From assembly GCA_051252455.1 (NCBI GenBank), contig JBPOFM010000001.1, positions 558,001 to 622,000 of the forward strand: DNA of 64,000 bases, written 5' to 3'. Numbering within the stretch: the stretch's first letter is position 1; every line of letters begins with the position of its first letter. The stretch comes from JBPOFM01 sp051252455 (lineage in GTDB: Bacteria > Bacteroidota > Bacteroidia > Flavobacteriales > Flavobacteriaceae). The translations under genes and the position numbers were made by a program. This document shows, piece after piece, positions 37,480-46,089 of this stretch. The notes under the pieces are model-generated. The model was not told the origin of the DNA. It ran no database searches and worked only from the letters and a program-made list of their open reading frames with translations.

Positions 37480-38541
37480 TTTTTTCAGAACCTCAAAAAT
37501 ATTCCTTAAATCTTTTTTAAAAGGTAAATGGTCCGTACGACCTTTCTTGAAAATATCATTGCTATTACCTTGCCCTTTTCTCATGTTTTTTTGTTCTTCG
37601 TAAGGTAGTTGGTGAACTTCCATACAGGTTGATGAACAACAATTATCCATTTTTTCCTTGCAATCGTCACACTGAATAAAAAGTAAATGACAGGCGTCAT
37701 TTGCACAGTTGGTATGCAAATCTGCAGGTTGACCGCATTGATGGCAATTGGCGATCACATCGTCAGAAATACGCTCCGAGCGACGTTCGTCAAATACAAA
37801 ATTTTTACCGATGAATTTATTTTCAAGTTTTTCGGTTTCAACCTGTCGGACATAATTGATGATACCTCCTTCCAATTGGAAAACGTTTTTAAAACCTTTA
37901 TGCTTGTAATACGCACTCGCCTTTTCACATCGAATACCACCTGTACAATACATCACTAAATTTTTATCTTCTTTGTGGTCTTTTAAATCCGCTTCGATAA
38001 TATCTAATGATTCTCTAAAAGTGTCCACATCTGGTGTAATGGCGTTTTTAAAATGCCCAATTTCGCTTTCATAATGGTTACGCATGTCTACCAAAATGGT
38101 GTTTTCATCTTCAATCAATTCATTGAACTTCAGAGCATCCACATGAATTCCTTTGTTGGTCACATCAAAAGTGTCGTCATTTAATCCATCAGCCACAATT
38201 TTGTCACGGACTTTTACTTTCAGTTTCAGAAATGAGAAATTGTCATGCTCTAATGCAATATTCAATCTTACGTCTTCTAAAAACGAAATCGTGTCAAGAT
38301 GCGCTTTAAATTTATTAAAGTGGTCCGCCGGAATGGACAGTTGTGCGTTGATGCCTTCTTTTGCCACATAAATTCGACCGAGTACATCGAGTTCGTTCCA
38401 CACAAGAAACAAATGATTACGTAAAAGTTCTGGATCGTCGATTTTGGCGTATGCGTAGAAAGAGATTGTCAAGCGTTCTTTACCCGCTTGCTCAATAAGT
38501 TCTGCTCTCTCTTTCGCACTCAAAGTATTGTACAGTTGCAT
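37477..38541 (-). CDS. trhO: tRNA uridine-34 hydroxylase, rhodanese family
   Basis: 354 residues. An N-terminal acylphosphatase-like domain is followed by a rhodanese domain with active Cys199 in CTGGIRCEKASAYY. A C-terminal Cys-rich zinc-like region has CHQCGQPADLHTNC, then CDDCKEKMDNCC and a C-terminal basic tail. This architecture is that of TrhO/YceA, which hydroxylates uridine at the wobble position of tRNA using O2. Its -7 promoter box is preceded by a heptamer array in place of a normal -33 box. Confidence 0.92.
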   Translation of the reverse strand: MQLYNTLSAKERAELIEQAGKERLTISFYAYAKIDDPELLRNHLFLVWNELDVLGRIYVAKEGINAQLSIPADHFNKFKAHLDTISFLEDVRLNIALEHDNFSFLKLKVKVRDKIVADGLNDDTFDVTNKGIHVDALKFNELIEDENTILVDMRNHYESEIGHFKNAITPDVDTFRESLDIIEADLKDHKEDKNLVMYCTGGIRCEKASAYYKHKGFKNVFQLEGGIINYVRQVETEKLENKFIGKNFVFDERRSERISDDVIANCHQCGQPADLHTNCANDACHLLFIQCDDCKEKMDNCCSSTCMEVHQLPYEEQKNMRKGQGNSNDIFKKGRTDHLPFKKDLRNIFEVLKK

Positions 38542-38574
38542 GCTATACTAATTTTTTAAGGGTTTAAGATTTTG

Positions 38575-38582
38575 CAAAGATA
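38575..38582 (-). promoter_or_regulatory. Candidate trhO promoter, -7 box
   Basis: TATCTTTG on the minus strand matches TAnnTTTG exactly, with a leader of about 28 bases to the ATG. The -33 position falls within the adjacent CAGTAGG heptamer array. Confidence 0.5.
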
Positions 38583-38595
38583 GGGAAAAGTTTTT

Positions 38596-38651
<56 letters not shown>

Positions 38652-38722
38652 GCAATGTTTTAACATAATTATAGTACAATTAAGCATCCCACAAATCAAC
38701 AACAAATGATCCAACAACCCAC

Positions 38723-38755
38723 AAAAAAAGCACTTTGGTCTCTCCAAAGTGCTTT
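38723..38755 (-). terminator. Terminator downstream of a 30-codon ORF
   Basis: Stem AAAGCACTTTGG/CCAAAGTGCTTT (12 bp, 5-base loop) with a T-run on the minus strand. It lies between trhO's upstream region and the small ORF at 38816, with no longer gene to serve on that strand. This suggests a short transcript. Confidence 0.8.
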
Positions 38756-38815
38756 AATTAGGCTAACTCGTTATTATATTTTTAAATTTAAAATATTCAA
38801 AAAATACAATTCGAG

Positions 38816-38908
38816 CTAACCTCCATCGGCTTTACAATTGCCATTGATAAAAATCGCAACTGAAACACCTAATGCGTTGTTAAATACAATTTTCTTTAAA
38901 AATTTCAT
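38816..38908 (-). CDS. Possible small peptide gene, 30 codons
   Basis: ATG at 38908 and TAG at 38816 encode a 30-residue peptide. It begins with the basic MKFLKKIVFNNALG, has a hydrophobic centre (VSVAIFI), and ends NGNCKADGG. It is followed on the same strand by a strong terminator, leaving a transcript of roughly 200 bases. The peptide has one Cys and ends in Gly-Gly. No family is recognised. An inverted repeat (TTTCATCTG at 38903-38911 and CAGATGAAA at 38936-38944) spans its start, which could hide or regulate initiation. The rest of the 554-base gap holds only the array and the recA promoter. Confidence 0.42.
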   Translation of the reverse strand: MKFLKKIVFNNALGVSVAIFINGNCKADGG

Positions 38909-39034
38909 CTGTCAAAAATTTTACGGTTAATGATTCAGATGAAACGAGTCGCTTTTCAAACGACAGATTTCATAGCAAGATTTCCCAATCTTATTAAGTA
39001 GATGCAAAAACTATAAAAAGGTTGCGTCACGCCA

Positions 39035-39064
39035 TTGAAAAAATTAAAAGTTGTTGTAATTTAG
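39035..39064 (+). promoter_or_regulatory. recA promoter
   Basis: TTG (39035-39037), a 19-base spacer and TAATTTAG (39057-39064), one base from TAnnTTTG; the leader to the ATG at 39096 is about 25 bases. No LexA-type palindrome was recognised. Confidence 0.55.
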
Positions 39065-39095
39065 CCTGAATTAATTCAGAAAAATTACAATAAAA

Positions 39096-40109
39096 ATGAG
39101 TAGTGAAAAAGACGCAAAATTAAAGGCATTACAACTGACGTTGGATAAGTTAGACAAGGCTTATGGAAAAGGAACTGTAATGAAAATGAGCGATCAAGCA
39201 GTGGTAGACGTAGAAGCTATTTCTTCTGGCTCTCTAGGTTTGGATATTGCATTGGGAGTTGGTGGTTATCCTCGAGGACGAGTGATTGAAATATATGGTC
39301 CAGAATCTTCTGGTAAGACCACCTTAACACTTCATGCCATAGCAGAAGCTCAAAAAGCGGGAGGTATTGCTGCATTTATTGACGCGGAACATGCTTTTGA
39401 TAGAGGTTACGCTGAAAAGCTTGGTGTGGACATATCGAATTTAATCATATCGCAACCGGATAACGGAGAGCAAGCGCTTGAGATTGCTGACAATCTAATT
39501 CGCTCTGGAGCAATTGATATAGTGGTTATTGATTCTGTGGCTGCCTTGACACCAAAAAGTGAAATTGAAGGCGAAATGGGAGATTCTAAAATGGGTCTGC
39601 ATGCACGATTGATGTCGCAAGCTTTAAGAAAATTAACAGGATCAATCAGCAAAACGAATTGTACAGTGATTTTCATCAACCAACTACGTGAAAAAATAGG
39701 TGTGATGTTTGGAAATCCAGAAACCACGACTGGTGGAAATGCACTTAAGTTTTACGCTTCTGTACGTTTGGATATTAGACGTTCCACTCAAATTAAAGAA
39801 ACAGACGGAAACGTAGCTGGTAATAAAACAAGAGTGAAAGTGGTGAAAAACAAAGTTGCGCCTCCATTTAAAACAGCCGAATTTGACATTATGTATGGTG
39901 AAGGAATTTCAAAAGTTGGAGAAATTCTAGACATCGCAGTAGAAAATGAAATTGTCAAAAAGAGTGGTTCCTGGTTTAGTTATGAAGACACCAAGCTTGG
40001 ACAAGGTAGAGATGCTGTGAAAGCTTTGATAAAAGACAATCCAGAACTGATGGATGAACTCGAACAAAAGGTGAGAAAAATCGCCAAAGCAGCTTCATCA
40101 GACGAATAA
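39096..40109 (+). CDS. recA: Recombinase RecA
   Basis: ATP-dependent strand exchange and SOS coprotease activity. It has 337 residues. Walker A is GPESSGKT (68-75), and Walker B lies in the IDIVVIDSVAAL strand. Further hallmarks are EGEMGDSKMGLHARLMSQALRK, of which parts are diagnostic, TVIFINQLREKIGVMFG (the L2 DNA-binding loop follows) and GGNALKFYASVRLDIRR. It is monocistronic, with its own promoter and terminator. Confidence 0.98.
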   Translation: MSSEKDAKLKALQLTLDKLDKAYGKGTVMKMSDQAVVDVEAISSGSLGLDIALGVGGYPRGRVIEIYGPESSGKTTLTLHAIAEAQKAGGIAAFIDAEHAFDRGYAEKLGVDISNLIISQPDNGEQALEIADNLIRSGAIDIVVIDSVAALTPKSEIEGEMGDSKMGLHARLMSQALRKLTGSISKTNCTVIFINQLREKIGVMFGNPETTTGGNALKFYASVRLDIRRSTQIKETDGNVAGNKTRVKVVKNKVAPPFKTAEFDIMYGEGISKVGEILDIAVENEIVKKSGSWFSYEDTKLGQGRDAVKALIKDNPELMDELEQKVRKIAKAASSDE

Positions 40110-40113
40110 ATTT

Positions 40114-40144
40114 AAAAAATCCCGAAAATAATCGGGATTTTTTT
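40114..40144 (+). terminator. recA terminator
   Basis: Stem AATCCCGA/TCGGGATT with a 6-base loop followed by T7, starting 4 bases after the recA stop. Confidence 0.88.
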
Positions 40145-40221
40145 ATGTTTCCACGCAACCATTCAATGCTTTTTGCATCTACAGATTGAACGATCAATAC
40201 CTAAATCGATTTTTTGAAGAT

Positions 40222-40635
40222 ATGAAACATTTATTAGTAACCTGTTTTTTAATTTTATCATTGACTTCTTGTAGTCTTGAAAATGATTACATCCCTGTAG
40301 CCCAACAAGAATATGTGCCTATTGCAAGTGTAGAAGTTCCGGAAGAGTTCGTGCTTGGAGAAATTTATCCCATATACGTAACTTATCTCCGACCATCGGG
40401 CTGTCATCTGTTCTACAATTTTTATTATGAAGCAGAAGAGAATCAGCGCACAGTTGCAGTCATAAATACTGTTTATTCTAATTCAGAGTGCCAAACTTAC
40501 GATCAGGAAGAAGTTGAAGTGTCCTTTGATTTTATGCCCAACCAATCAGGAACATATGTGTTTAGGTTTTGGCAAGGTAAAGATGAGGCAGGAAATGACA
40601 CCTATTATATTGTTGAAGTACCAGTAGTAGACTAA
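40222..40635 (+). CDS. Small lipoprotein of unknown function
   Basis: 137 residues from the ATG at 40222 (a TTG at 40186 would add 12 residues before the signal peptide). The lipoprotein signal is MKHLLVTCFLILSLTSC, with lipobox LTSC. The mature part is beta-rich and acidic, and has two cysteines (SGCHLF, SECQTY) that could form a disulfide. No domain is recognised. It lies just upstream of the ECF sigma gene (31-base gap) and may share its transcript. Confidence 0.65.
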   Translation: MKHLLVTCFLILSLTSCSLENDYIPVAQQEYVPIASVEVPEEFVLGEIYPIYVTYLRPSGCHLFYNFYYEAEENQRTVAVINTVYSNSECQTYDQEEVEVSFDFMPNQSGTYVFRFWQGKDEAGNDTYYIVEVPVVD

Positions 40636-40666
40636 AAATGATTAAGAATTAAAACCTAACGGACAT

Positions 40667-41209
40667 TTGAGTTTAGAACGACTCATAGAACAATGTAAAA
40701 AAAACGATGCGAAAGCTCAAGGCCAAATATATAAACTCTACGCAAGTAAGTTATTTTCGCTCAGCTTGAAGTATTCGAAAAATCGCGCAGAGGCAGAAGA
40801 TAATCTGCAAGATGCGTTCGTTACTATTTTTCAAAAAATAGAACAATATAAAAGTAAAGGTTCTTTAGAGGGTTGGATGAAGCGAATTGCCATTAATACG
40901 GCATTGCAACGGTACAGAAGTGTAGGTGTATTTGATATTGTCAATGAAGGGCAAATCGAAGACGTAAGTGTTGATATTGATGAAGACACAATTAGTGTGG
41001 ATTATTTGCTTCAAATCATTCAGGAATTGCCAGATAGATACCGTTTGGTTTTTAACTTGTATGCTTTAGATGATTATTCGCATAAGGAAATTGCCGAAAT
41101 GCTGAATATTTCTGATGGAACCTCAAAATCAAACCTTGCAAGAGCACGATTGATATTAAAAGAAAAAATTGAACAGTACAGAGCGAACCCAAATTCGCAA
41201 ACCATATAA
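40667..41209 (+). CDS. ECF-type RNA polymerase sigma factor
   Basis: 180 residues. The sigma-2 region lies around KYSKNRAEAEDNLQDAFVTIF, whose core AEDNLQDAF is typical. The sigma-4 region has LPDRYRLVFNLYALDDYSHKEIAEML, with the helix-turn-helix SDGTSKSNLARARLIL. The start is TTG at 40667, since no in-frame ATG precedes the conserved part. The stop TAA overlaps the ATG of the next gene (TAATG), so the two are coupled. That partner has a single membrane helix and is the likely anti-sigma or sensor. Confidence 0.92.
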   Translation: MSLERLIEQCKKNDAKAQGQIYKLYASKLFSLSLKYSKNRAEAEDNLQDAFVTIFQKIEQYKSKGSLEGWMKRIAINTALQRYRSVGVFDIVNEGQIEDVSVDIDEDTISVDYLLQIIQELPDRYRLVFNLYALDDYSHKEIAEMLNISDGTSKSNLARARLILKEKIEQYRANPNSQTI

Positions 41210-42855
41210 TGAGTGAAAAAAAACATATAGACCGACTATTTCAGGAAAAACTCAAAAATTTTGAGGCCACTCCTAGTGATGCTGTCTGGGACTCTATTCA
41301 CGATCGTCTGCATGCAGACAAGCGCAAACGACGAGTAATTCCTATTTGGTGGAAATTCGCTGGCGTTGCGGCACTTTTAGCCTTATTGATTACTGTTGGC
41401 GTGAAGTTAACGTCAAATGATTTCAATTCTGGCACTATAAATCCAGTTGTGGATACTGAAGAGTCTTCTCAAGATAAAGCCAATGACGGTTTAAATTCGA
41501 ATAACTCAAAAGAATCACACAACACGATCAACAACGCTACTAATGTTGCAACAGAAAATGAATTGAATGAGGGAAATCGTTTCAATGATGATTCTGACCC
41601 AAACAATTTGAGCAATAACCAGAATGGAACTGACGATACATCCGTTGTTATAAATGATAACGGAGCGAGTTCAGAAGATGCTTCAAATAAAACATCTAAC
41701 GGAAAATCAGAAAAGAGCCGCTTAAATCAGAATACGAGCACCATTCCAAAAGCCAATAAGGATAGGCTTGCCGATGCCAATACTGCTGACTACAAACGAA
41801 CCAATTCTCAAGATAAAACGAACAACGATTCTAATTCGAATAATGCTTCTGAAAAAAACACTGTCAATTCTAATAAGGACGCGGTTGTTGATACTAACAA
41901 TCAGAAAAAAGATGCTTTCGATTCTGTAAATCCGAAGGAAAAATCGAAAATGGATAAGTTAATTAACGATTCTAAAAACGATAAAAATTCCCAATTAACT
42001 GATGCAATAGATTCAACTGATGGAACAGAAGAGATCGTTGCAGAAGCGAAAAATGACGATGCCAAAACAGATAAAAGTATTGAAGACGCCATTGCAGACG
42101 CCAATACCCAAAAGGAAAAAGAAGAAGAAACAAAAATGAACAGATGGAACATTTCTCCTAATGTTGCACCTGTCTATTTCAACTCGTTCGGAAGTGGTTC
42201 AACACTTGATGAGCAATTTGTAAATAATGAAAAAAACAGTGAAATCACAATGAGTTACGGTGTTGGAGGTAGCTATGCCATTAATGACAGACTGAAGGTA
42301 CGCGCTGGCATTAACAAAGTAGACATGGGTTACAGCACCAACAACGTCATCGCTTTTAGAAGTATAGACTCCACAAGTCAGGCAAGATCGGAGTTAAGCA
42401 ATGTCAGCATGAATAATGATGGAGATAATATGACCTTTTTGAGTACTGAAAGTTTAAACAAAAATACCACTCCAGAAATTATTAATTCTAAATCTGAAGG
42501 ATCATTAAATCAACGATTTGGATTTATTGAAGTGCCAATGGAATTGGAGTATGCTGTCATCAATAAAAAACTGGGCATCAATGTTATCGGTGGATTTAGC
42601 ACACTGATCGTGAATGAAAACGAAATATATTCTGTTGTAGATGGTACGGAAACACGCATTGGTGAAGCCAGTAATATCAATAATTTGAGTTATAGCGCCA
42701 ATCTTGGTTTTGGTATCAACTATAATATTTCAGACAAAATAAAAGTGAACGTGGAACCTACGTTCAAATATCAAATAAATACATTCAGTAAAAGCTCTGG
42801 TGACGTACAACCCTATTTTATTGGAGTTTATACAGGATTAAGTTATAAGTTTTAG
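41209..42855 (+). CDS. Membrane-anchored barrel-like protein, partner of the ECF sigma factor
   Basis: 548 residues. The first ~45 residues are cytoplasmic and charged (DRLFQEKLKNFEATPSDAVWDSI, of which EATPSDAVWDSI recurs in similar flavobacterial proteins). One membrane helix follows (about 48-64, FAGVAALLALLITVGV). Next is a ~240-residue Asn/Asp/Ser/Lys-rich low-complexity linker, then a ~240-residue C-terminal domain with alternating beta strands. That domain resembles outer-membrane beta-barrel proteins and ends in SYKF. The layout suggests a protein spanning inner membrane, periplasm and outer membrane that could pass surface signals to the sigma factor. Anti-sigma function is inferred from coupling only. 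Confidence 0.7.
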   Translation: MSEKKHIDRLFQEKLKNFEATPSDAVWDSIHDRLHADKRKRRVIPIWWKFAGVAALLALLITVGVKLTSNDFNSGTINPVVDTEESSQDKANDGLNSNNSKESHNTINNATNVATENELNEGNRFNDDSDPNNLSNNQNGTDDTSVVINDNGASSEDASNKTSNGKSEKSRLNQNTSTIPKANKDRLADANTADYKRTNSQDKTNNDSNSNNASEKNTVNSNKDAVVDTNNQKKDAFDSVNPKEKSKMDKLINDSKNDKNSQLTDAIDSTDGTEEIVAEAKNDDAKTDKSIEDAIADANTQKEKEEETKMNRWNISPNVAPVYFNSFGSGSTLDEQFVNNEKNSEITMSYGVGGSYAINDRLKVRAGINKVDMGYSTNNVIAFRSIDSTSQARSELSNVSMNNDGDNMTFLSTESLNKNTTPEIINSKSEGSLNQRFGFIEVPMELEYAVINKKLGINVIGGFSTLIVNENEIYSVVDGTETRIGEASNINNLSYSANLGFGINYNISDKIKVNVEPTFKYQINTFSKSSGDVQPYFIGVYTGLSYKF

Positions 42856-42902
42856 GTTTTTTTAGTTGGTTAGATAGTTGTTGCAAACTCGCAATGATGA
42901 CG

Positions 42903-42938
42903 GAAAGCTGCTCTGTGCCAAGAGTGGCTTTCTCGTTT
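42903..42938 (+). terminator. Terminator of the sigma factor operon
   Basis: Hairpin with GAAAGC/GCTTTC outer and CTCT/AGAG inner stems separated by TG/TG mismatches, followed by TCGTTTT. Confidence 0.7.
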
Positions 42939-42954
42939 TAATAACATTTCCTTT

Positions 42955-43704
42955 TTAATTCTCTCTAGGATTGAATTGTTTCAACTGCTCAAAAATAACA
43001 TCTCTTGTATTGGTATTCAATCGTTTCGTATCAGCAGTCGTCATGTCCTTCGTCGGAATAAATTTATGGATTTTTACGCGCATCTTTCCTGGACTACCAC
43101 TAAAGAATGTATAAGAAAATCGTTTTTTATTGTCCGCAAAGGTCATTGGCACCACTGGAATTTGATGATTGATCGCCAATCTAAAAGCGCCATCCTTGAA
43201 GTCGTCCAAAACAATCGACTCATCATCTGGAACGCCGCCTTCAGGAAAAATACAGATGCTCACGCCTTGTTTCAAGCGTTTTTGTGCTCTTAAAAACACC
43301 GCTTTTCTACTTTTTTCGGAACTTCTATCGACCAAAATACAAGTGCGTTTATAAAAGAAGCCAAACAATGGAATTTTAGCCAATTCTGCCTTTCCTACAA
43401 AAACAAAGGGATTTTTTAAACTCACGAGCATCAACATAATGTCTGCCATCGATGTATGATTGGCCACAAACATATAACTCTTACGCGCTTCGGGAACTTC
43501 TTCTCGTTCAATATGCCAACGAAAACCCATTCCAATTAAAATAAAACCAGCCCAAACTTGAGCCAACTTAAAAAACATCGGATACCATTCTTCTTTCAAT
43601 ATCGAAATTAATAGCAATGGTAACATCACAATAATCGGAATTGCAAGTAGAATATAAAACCAAATACGGTAGAGAAGCCAGAAAGGGTACTTTATAAATT
43701 TCAT
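42955..43704 (-). CDS. plsC: 1-acyl-sn-glycerol-3-phosphate acyltransferase
   Basis: Acylates lysophosphatidate in membrane lipid synthesis. It has 249 residues. N-terminal hydrophobic segments span about 8-35 and 45-60. The catalytic HX4D motif is NHTSMADIM, and the substrate motif is FPEGGVPDDE; a VPMTFADNKKRF segment matches the family's fourth block. It is a lone gene with its own upstream region, and the gene on the other side (trpS) is divergent. Related acyltransferases for ornithine lipids are possible, but PlsC is the simplest call. Confidence 0.88.
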   Translation of the reverse strand: MKFIKYPFWLLYRIWFYILLAIPIIVMLPLLLISILKEEWYPMFFKLAQVWAGFILIGMGFRWHIEREEVPEARKSYMFVANHTSMADIMLMLVSLKNPFVFVGKAELAKIPLFGFFYKRTCILVDRSSEKSRKAVFLRAQKRLKQGVSICIFPEGGVPDDESIVLDDFKDGAFRLAINHQIPVVPMTFADNKKRFSYTFFSGSPGKMRVKIHKFIPTKDMTTADTKRLNTNTRDVIFEQLKQFNPREN

Positions 43705-43814
43705 CTTCTCATTTTATTTTTTTCATCGGTCAGATGGAATGCCATAATTTCACTTTAGATAGTTATTAAAATTTTTAGATGGCATTTCATAGAAACCAAA
43801 ACTAATTAAATTAA

Positions 43815-43845
43815 TTGAGCTATTGGGCTAAAAAAATTACCTTTG
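43815..43845 (+). promoter_or_regulatory. trpS promoter
   Basis: TTG (43815-43817), a 20-base spacer and TACCTTTG (43838-43845), an exact -7 match. The leader of ~40 bases contains the hairpin repeat at 43868. Confidence 0.62.
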
Positions 43846-43867
43846 CCGCGAAGTTTAATTAAAAAGA

Positions 43868-43885
43868 TTCCCGCTTTCGTGGGAA
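43868..43885. repeat. REP-like 18-bp hairpin, copy 3
   Basis: TTCCCGCTTTCGTGGGAA, in the trpS leader and ending 6 bases before its ATG. A 7-bp stem with a TTTC-type loop. Confidence 0.72.
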
Positions 43886-43891
43886 GTGAGC

Positions 43892-44860
43892 ATGGCAAGA
43901 ATACTTACAGGCATACAAAGCACAGGAACACCACATTTGGGAAATATTTTGGGAGCAATTCTTCCGGCAATTCAGATGGCAAACGATGTAAAAAATGAGT
44001 CGTTTTTATTTATTGCAGATATGCATTCGCTTACCCAGATAAAAGATGCAGAGACGTTGCGCCACAACACCTATTCGACAGCGGCTGTTTGGTTGGCCTT
44101 CGGATTGGATGTTGACAAGACTGTTTTTTACAGGCAAAGTGATGTGCCTCAAACCACTGAATTGACTTGGTATTTGAGTTGCTTTTTTCCATACCAACGC
44201 TTGACATTAGCACATAGTTTTAAGGACAAATCTGACCGATTGGAAGATGTCAATGCTGGTTTGTTTACCTATCCCATGTTGATGGCTGCTGACATTTTAT
44301 TATATGATGCAGAAATCATCCCAGTTGGGAAAGACCAATTACAACATATCGAAATGACACGTGATGTTGCCAGTCGTTTTCATGCCAAGATGGGGGAAAC
44401 CTTTGTGATGCCAACTGCTAAAATTCAAGATCACACGATGCTTGTTCCCGGAACTGACGGCGATAAGATGAGCAAAAGCAAAGGCAACATTATCAATATC
44501 TTTTTGAATGACAAGCAATTGCGAAAACAAATAATGTCCATAAAAACGGATAGCACGCCACTTGAAGATCCAAAAGATTGGGCTGCTTGTAATTGTTTTG
44601 CGATTTATAATTTATTAGCTTCAGATGAAGAAATTGCTACCATGAAATCGAATTACGAAAAAGGTGGTTATGGTTACGGAACTGCAAAACAAGCTTTGTT
44701 TGAACTGATTGTTGAAAAATTTGCAATCCAACGCGAACGATACCATCATTATATGTCGAATCTTGATGAAATTGACGACGCTTTGTTCATTGGCGTTGAA
44801 AAAGCTAGGTTTGTGGCTAATGATGTGTTGAAACGTGTGAGAGCTAAAGTTGGATATTAA
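43892..44860 (+). CDS. trpS: Tryptophanyl-tRNA synthetase
   Basis: Charges tRNA-Trp. It has 322 residues from the ATG at 43892 (a GTG at 43886 is adjacent to the hairpin and rejected). Class I signatures are present: TGTPHLGN, the HIGH-like motif, at 11-18, and KMSKS at 192-196 (GDKMSKSKGN). The segment FIADMHSLTQ is typical of bacterial TrpRS. A hairpin repeat lies at each end of the gene. Confidence 0.96.
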   Translation: MARILTGIQSTGTPHLGNILGAILPAIQMANDVKNESFLFIADMHSLTQIKDAETLRHNTYSTAAVWLAFGLDVDKTVFYRQSDVPQTTELTWYLSCFFPYQRLTLAHSFKDKSDRLEDVNAGLFTYPMLMAADILLYDAEIIPVGKDQLQHIEMTRDVASRFHAKMGETFVMPTAKIQDHTMLVPGTDGDKMSKSKGNIINIFLNDKQLRKQIMSIKTDSTPLEDPKDWAACNCFAIYNLLASDEEIATMKSNYEKGGYGYGTAKQALFELIVEKFAIQRERYHHYMSNLDEIDDALFIGVEKARFVANDVLKRVRAKVGY

Positions 44861-44863
44861 ATA

Positions 44864-44881
44864 TTCCGGTGAAAACAGGAA
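44864..44881. repeat. REP-like 18-bp hairpin, copy 4 (inverted orientation)
   Basis: TTCCGGTGAAAACAGGAA, the family sequence read on the other strand. It fills the 22-base gap between the convergent trpS and dprA stops and might act as a weak terminator. Confidence 0.55.
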
Positions 44882-44882
44882 T

Positions 44883-45986
44883 CTAGATCACCTCAAACAA
44901 TTTTCCTGGCAAAGGGCGAATCACTCCTTTCAATTCCATATTTAAAAGAACGCCTGCAACCTTAAAAATCGGGAGTTGACATTCTATCGCGATGATGTCC
45001 AGCATCTGTTTGTCGTTTTCTTTTAAATAGTTGTAAATCACTTTTTCCTGATCGTCCAATTCCACAAACAACTGTTTTTGAATAGCTGGTTGCTTTTTGT
45101 CTTCCAGTTCCCAATTCAAAATATAAGGAACATCTAATGGGTTTGAAAGTACATGCGCTTTCTGAAATTTGATGAGGTTATTGCAACCTAAACTTTGCAT
45201 GTCTGTAGTTCTCCCGGGAACAGCAAACACATCACGATTATAAGAATTAGCAATATCCGCAGTTACTAAACTCCCTCCTTTTTCAGCAGATTCGATGACT
45301 ATAGTGGCTTCACTCAAACCGGCAATGATGCGATTTCGTTTTAAAAAATTCTCCCTATCAGGATTGGAATTACTCCAAAAATCAGTCATAAATCCACCAT
45401 GTTTTTCAATATCAGTTCTATATTTAGAATGAACCGTTGGATATATTTGATTTAGGCCATGCGCCAAACAGCCAATAGTCTGAAGGTTGTTTTTTACCGC
45501 TGCTTTTTGAGCCGTAATGTCCGTTCCATAAGCAAAACCCGAAACGATCACAGGATTGAAAACAGCTAATTGCTCAACCAATTGTTCACAAAAAGCAATC
45601 CCATACGTCGTTATTTTTCGAGTGCCGACAATACTGATAATTCGTTGCTTTTTTAAATCGATATGTCCAGATTGGAACAGTAGAATCGGTCCATCAATGC
45701 AATGTTTCAGTTTTTCGGGATAATTACTATCCATAAAATACGAACATTCAATAGCATTGGCCTTGATATATTTCAGTTCCTTTTCGGCCGCTTCTAAATG
45801 ATAGCTTCCAAATAAATCACTAATGGTAGTCGTGCCAATACCGTCGATATTGAGTAAGTTTTTCTTCTTTTCTTTGAAAATTGCTTCCGCAGATCCACAA
45901 TGACTAATGAGTTTTTTAGCAGTAATGTCCCCAATCTTGGCAACGTTCTGAAGTGCTAACAGATATAAAATTTCGGTTTCGGTCAT
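44883..45986 (-). CDS. dprA: DNA-processing protein DprA
   Basis: 367 residues. It loads RecA onto incoming single-stranded DNA during transformation. An N-terminal helix-hairpin-helix/SAM-like part (about 1-70) precedes the Rossmann-like DprA domain with ISIVGTRKITTYG, VSGFAYGTDITAQKAAV and the late GGSLVTADIANSYNRDVFAVPG. A C-terminal winged-helix (DprA_WH) ends the protein. It is divergent from the CCDC81-HU/SPOR gene. Presence of dprA does not by itself prove competence. Confidence 0.95.
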   Translation of the reverse strand: MTETEILYLLALQNVAKIGDITAKKLISHCGSAEAIFKEKKKNLLNIDGIGTTTISDLFGSYHLEAAEKELKYIKANAIECSYFMDSNYPEKLKHCIDGPILLFQSGHIDLKKQRIISIVGTRKITTYGIAFCEQLVEQLAVFNPVIVSGFAYGTDITAQKAAVKNNLQTIGCLAHGLNQIYPTVHSKYRTDIEKHGGFMTDFWSNSNPDRENFLKRNRIIAGLSEATIVIESAEKGGSLVTADIANSYNRDVFAVPGRTTDMQSLGCNNLIKFQKAHVLSNPLDVPYILNWELEDKKQPAIQKQLFVELDDQEKVIYNYLKENDKQMLDIIAIECQLPIFKVAGVLLNMELKGVIRPLPGKLFEVI

Positions 45987-46076
45987 TGTAGCAGACTGAT
46001 TATGAATATCAACAGTAAAATATCTACAATGTTAATAAATAACAAGGCTCAAATTTCATTCCGCAACAAAAATTTT

Positions 46077-46084
46077 TAACTTTG
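46077..46084 (+). promoter_or_regulatory. Candidate -7 box giving a near-leaderless message
   Basis: TAACTTTG matches TAnnTTTG exactly and ends 5 bases before the ATG at 46090. The predicted transcript would begin at or next to the start codon. The -33 position has TTT rather than TTG. Confidence 0.45.
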
Positions 46085-46089
46085 TTTCG

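Noticed and set aside
43731..43795. Inverted repeat GAATGCCAT ... ATGGCATTTC in the plsC-trpS gap
   Set aside because: Arms are 50 bases apart with a mismatch in AT-rich DNA; likely chance.
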